Shown one piece after another: positions 61,002 through 64,000 of a stretch of DNA of 64,000 nucleotides. The notes beneath the pieces are model-generated. The model was not told the origin of the DNA. It saw only the letters and a program-made list of their open reading frames with translations, and made no database searches. The translations under genes were made by a program, and so were the position numbers. The stretch is taken from positions 17,345,754-17,409,753 of the forward strand of contig CAIIXF020000011.1 in the NCBI GenBank assembly GCA_903813345.2, written 5' to 3'. This stretch comes from Owenia fusiformis. Taxonomy: Eukaryota; Annelida; Polychaeta; Sabellida; Oweniidae. Every line of letters begins with the position of its first letter. Position 1 is the stretch's first letter.

Positions 61002-62464
61002 GACATTGAGAATAGATTATTTCCTCAACGACTACTGGAGAATATTAAATTAAACCACAAGAGCCTATCCGCGGAATATATTTATGATGCAAATCATGGA
61101 TCCTCTATACAATTACGTAATGGTGATCCGCTTGTTAATGACGTAAATCTAAAACACAATCACGTTTTGTCACATGAGTATATTTATTCTCCTTTTCTGA
61201 CCTATTAGATTGTACTATCATAAGACGGGTAGGGCTTTTGTTACAGAGCTATTAATTGGTATTTGAAGTTATATCTTAAGATTATGATGTTTGTTTTTCT
61301 GCAGAGATTGTTTCGTTTCATTGGTTGGCGACAGGGTCTGTCTAAAATTACAACTCGGAAATGCTTGGTCACAACTCCGTCTAGTTCATCAAAACTACCA
61401 TCAAAGGCTTAATAAACAAAAGAAATGACAACTTCTCAATAAAATACATTATCGAATATTTTAGATTTAGCTTAGAATTACAGAAGACAAACATTATCAA
61501 GGGTATTACCTGTCATTCGAGGCAATGGATGGTGTTTCACGTTATGAACTACGCTGCGCCATTTCTAACAAAACATTAATTAAGAATGAATATAAAAATG
61601 AGTTATCTTCACTTTACTTCTTAATTTCCTTCCTTAGTTTTTGGTTTGAGTTGATATATCGCACCCACTGCTCTGACATAAATCTGCTTTCTATAGATTT
61701 TTTGTTTTTCGTTATTGATGTTCGGGGACGTATATTTTAAAGAGCGGGGAAAGTGTGACGAACTCAAAACTTATTATAACTCCTAATGGCCAATGATCGT
61801 CAGTGTAATTTAGCTTGTTATCAGGATTGTCATGAAGCTCTGTATAAATGATGCACCCATTATTCTTGAACACTAAAACAGTGTAAATTTGCATACGGGC
61901 AATATTAGGCTCTCCCCAGGGTCCGGGCCATCAAGCAAAATATGCGAGTAAGCAATAGCAGAAAATAATCAAATACGTTATTTGCGCAAAGGAGAATTGA
62001 GTAGCAAACAGTAATGGTGATGGGAATTGTCTTTGGAAATGACACTTTATATTTATCTTACTGATAAAGAAGTATTACGGGAAAACGTACTGTCAATCTT
62101 TATCATCCCCGTTGCAATTTTCAAATTTAGCGAGTGTTTTAAACTTTCAGCGAATTTGCATAACAATAGCCATACCTCTTTGATGTTGCCTGAGATAACG
62201 ATTGTTTTGTTAATATTCGATAGCTTTATCATTACTGTTTTTGTTTTAGCTGATATATCATTGCATATGTGTCATGTCAACTTTGAACACGGAACACTTA
62301 TCTGTCAATTCCTACAGCTTGTGGGATTAGCCGCATATCACGGGTGTCCAGTGTAATGTGTTACCTCGAGGTTAGGGAGTTCTGACCGACATTGATGCAG
62401 CTCTCGACATCCATGAATATTATACGATTTTTAATATTTTATTTTAGATAAATCGTATTTGCAT

Positions 62465-63113
62465 ATGAAGTCATATTTTGTACTTAGCAATTCAATTCAA
62501 ACAATTACTTTTTAGAAATATACACCTAATTTCAAAACGGAAATTCGAACATTGTGTTACATTTTTTAATTTTTTTCACACTGAGACTCCAAAGTGGGAA
62601 AAATAAAATATGCATTATCCAAAAAAGGATATTCCCATAGGATACCACTCAAAAGTATATCCAGAATTTAGCACCCTGTTATGATCATAAAATCAGCTTG
62701 TAAAATATATGTTTTAAAGACTATGCTTAAAATATAACCTGGGACATGTCATGTTCGACTTAGTTGTGAGTATATGTAATACAGGTCTGGTTATCTGTAG
62801 TGCATGTGTTAGTTCTCTTGATGAAATATAAATGTATGAGGGTCTGTATTTCACTCGTTTCCATTCTATGGCAATCTTCCATAATAGTGAATCAAGCACA
62901 AATGTTGCCTTTTGTGCGTCATTATAGGACATTTCCGCAATTTGCGCAAACATATATCGCCATAAATGTACCAATCTTTCATAAAGAAAAGACAAGGAAA
63001 TGTATGATCAAAAGCTTGGAAAACGTTTGCAATCGTGAATAATATAAAACTGGTTCAATTGTCATCGAGGGAAAAACTTCAATACGGCTTGTCCCGCGAG
63101 ACTGCTCTTTCGC
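62465..63113. other. Gene-free stretch
   Basis: AT-rich sequence without a protein-like frame, repeat or hairpin that I could support. Confidence 0.5.
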
Positions 63114-63118
63114 TAAAT

Positions 63119-63967
63119 CACCCTATGCAGACAGAGCCTGTGGGAAATATTGGGTGCGGAGCAAATGAGCGGAGGGTGCGGAGCTAACGGTTATTTTTGA
63201 ATTTAAATTTGGGATATTTCTGAAACTAAGCCGTTTTGGGACTTCAAATATACCAAGATATGTGTATTTGACACAAAATATCTATACAATTGTGAAAATA
63301 GTAGCGCAATTCATTCTATAGCGACGCAGTGTGCCTTAAACCTTTCCCAGACCTATATATTTTGAGACTATCCTTTTAATACTGAGTCCCCAGCATTCAT
63401 AAAAAATGGTGTTCAAGGTGCACTATCCATACAAATTATTTTTGCATCTTGGAAGCCAGGCAGTATCTGTGTGATTTTATAAAAATTCGGAAATTTTTTC
63501 AGATATGAGCCCCCTCTAAATATTGGGTGCGGAGCAACTCCATAAACGTAGCTCCGCACCCAATATTTAGAGGGGCTCATATCTGAAGAACATTTCCGAA
63601 TTTTTATAAAATCACACAGATACTGCCTGGCTTCCAAGATGCAAAAATAATTTGCATGGGTAGTGTATCTTGAACATCATTTTTTATGAATGCTGGGGAC
63701 GCAGTATTAAAAGGATAGTCTCAAAATATATAGGTCTGGGAAATGTTTAAGGCATGCTGCGTCGCTATAAAATGAATTGCACTACTATTTTCACAATTTT
63801 ATTGATATTTGGTGTCAAATACACATATCTTGGTATATTTGAAGTCCCAAAACGGCTTAGTTTCAGAAATATCCCAATTTTAAATTCAAAAATGACCGTT
63901 AGCTCCGCACCCTCCGCTCATTTGCGCCGCACCCAATATTTCCCACAGGCTCTGTCTGCATAGGGTG
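63119..63967. mobile_element. Near-perfect foldback element with 5-bp target duplication
   Basis: Two 417-bp arms (63119-63535 and 63551-63967) are inverted copies in register from end to end, with only scattered mismatches and a 15-base loop. The ends read CACCCTATGCAG and its complement. TAAAT stands immediately outside both ends (63114-63118 and 63968-63972), which fits a 5-bp target-site duplication. There is no coding capacity; a 74-codon minus-strand frame is incidental. The element is a non-autonomous DNA transposon. I cannot assign a superfamily; a 5-bp duplication excludes TA- and TTAA-specific groups. Confidence 0.88.
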
Positions 63968-64000
63968 TAAATGGCAAAAAGGAAACAACTACGTCGCTTA

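Larger units (their letters stand above)
59404..62464. promoter_or_regulatory. Cluster of six perfect POU octamers, candidate enhancer region
   Basis: Perfect ATGCAAAT or ATTTGCAT octamers occur at 59404-59411, 60305-60312, 61087-61094, 61887-61894, 62154-62161 and 62457-62464. The first continues as ATTAAT, a composite POU half-site arrangement. A SOX-like AACAATAG lies at about 60026. Octamers are the classical target of POU proteins including class III. The density is well above what this base composition should give. Regulation of the POU3 gene (over 50 kb away) or of an unseen neighbour is inference. No gene is recognised within the stretch. Confidence 0.4.

Overview
This window is AT-rich animal nuclear DNA. 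It holds one intact host protein gene and one complete retrotransposon inside long gene-free stretches. The host gene is a single-exon class III POU-homeobox gene (the Brn1/Brn2/Brn4 group). No operons, ribosome binding sites or bacterial genes are visible. The POU protein lacks the long Gly/Gln/His runs of vertebrate Brn1/Brn2, and invertebrate-type repeats surround it (a DIRS retrotransposon, foldback MITEs, minisatellites). An invertebrate, plausibly a deuterostome such as a hemichordate, fits best, but the sequence alone cannot settle the species.

Layout. 1-6415: upstream intergenic DNA with C-tracts and a GC-rich paired E-box. 6416-6687: likely POU3 promoter with two CCAAT boxes. 6688-7938: POU3 coding sequence, followed by a 3' UTR with candidate poly(A) signals near 8420 and 8709. 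8437-39660: mostly anonymous DNA with short tandem repeats, a 43-bp minisatellite (18279-18622), local duplications (20.2-21.6 kb), a hairpin MITE (about 31.0-31.3 kb) and a tRNA-derived SINE head (about 31.8 kb). 39661-40539: an 879-bp foldback MITE. 41641-42340: a second element with repeated inverted ends. 48.3-48.4 kb: an ETS/E2F motif cluster. 48790-51365: a large 53-bp minisatellite, each unit fusing an E-box to a forkhead-type site. 54569-58939: a complete DIRS-like tyrosine-recombinase retrotransposon on the minus strand. 59.4-62.5 kb: a cluster of six perfect POU octamers. 63119-63967: an almost loop-free 849-bp foldback element with a 5-bp target duplication.

How the parts work together. 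The DIRS element is self-contained. Gag, RT/RNase H/methyltransferase-like and tyrosine recombinase reading frames overlap in the order gag, pol, YR. They are bounded by unequal inverted terminal repeats and an internal complementary region that reproduces the predicted circle junction, including a shared ATT core. All catalytic residues I could check are present, so it may be a recent insertion. The POU3 gene is the only credible host gene. The octamer cluster far downstream could be a regulatory region, possibly one bound by POU factors; this is inference.

Most other short open frames look like chance. Gene-free stretches are described as such. Splice-dependent host exons could be missed without transcript data.
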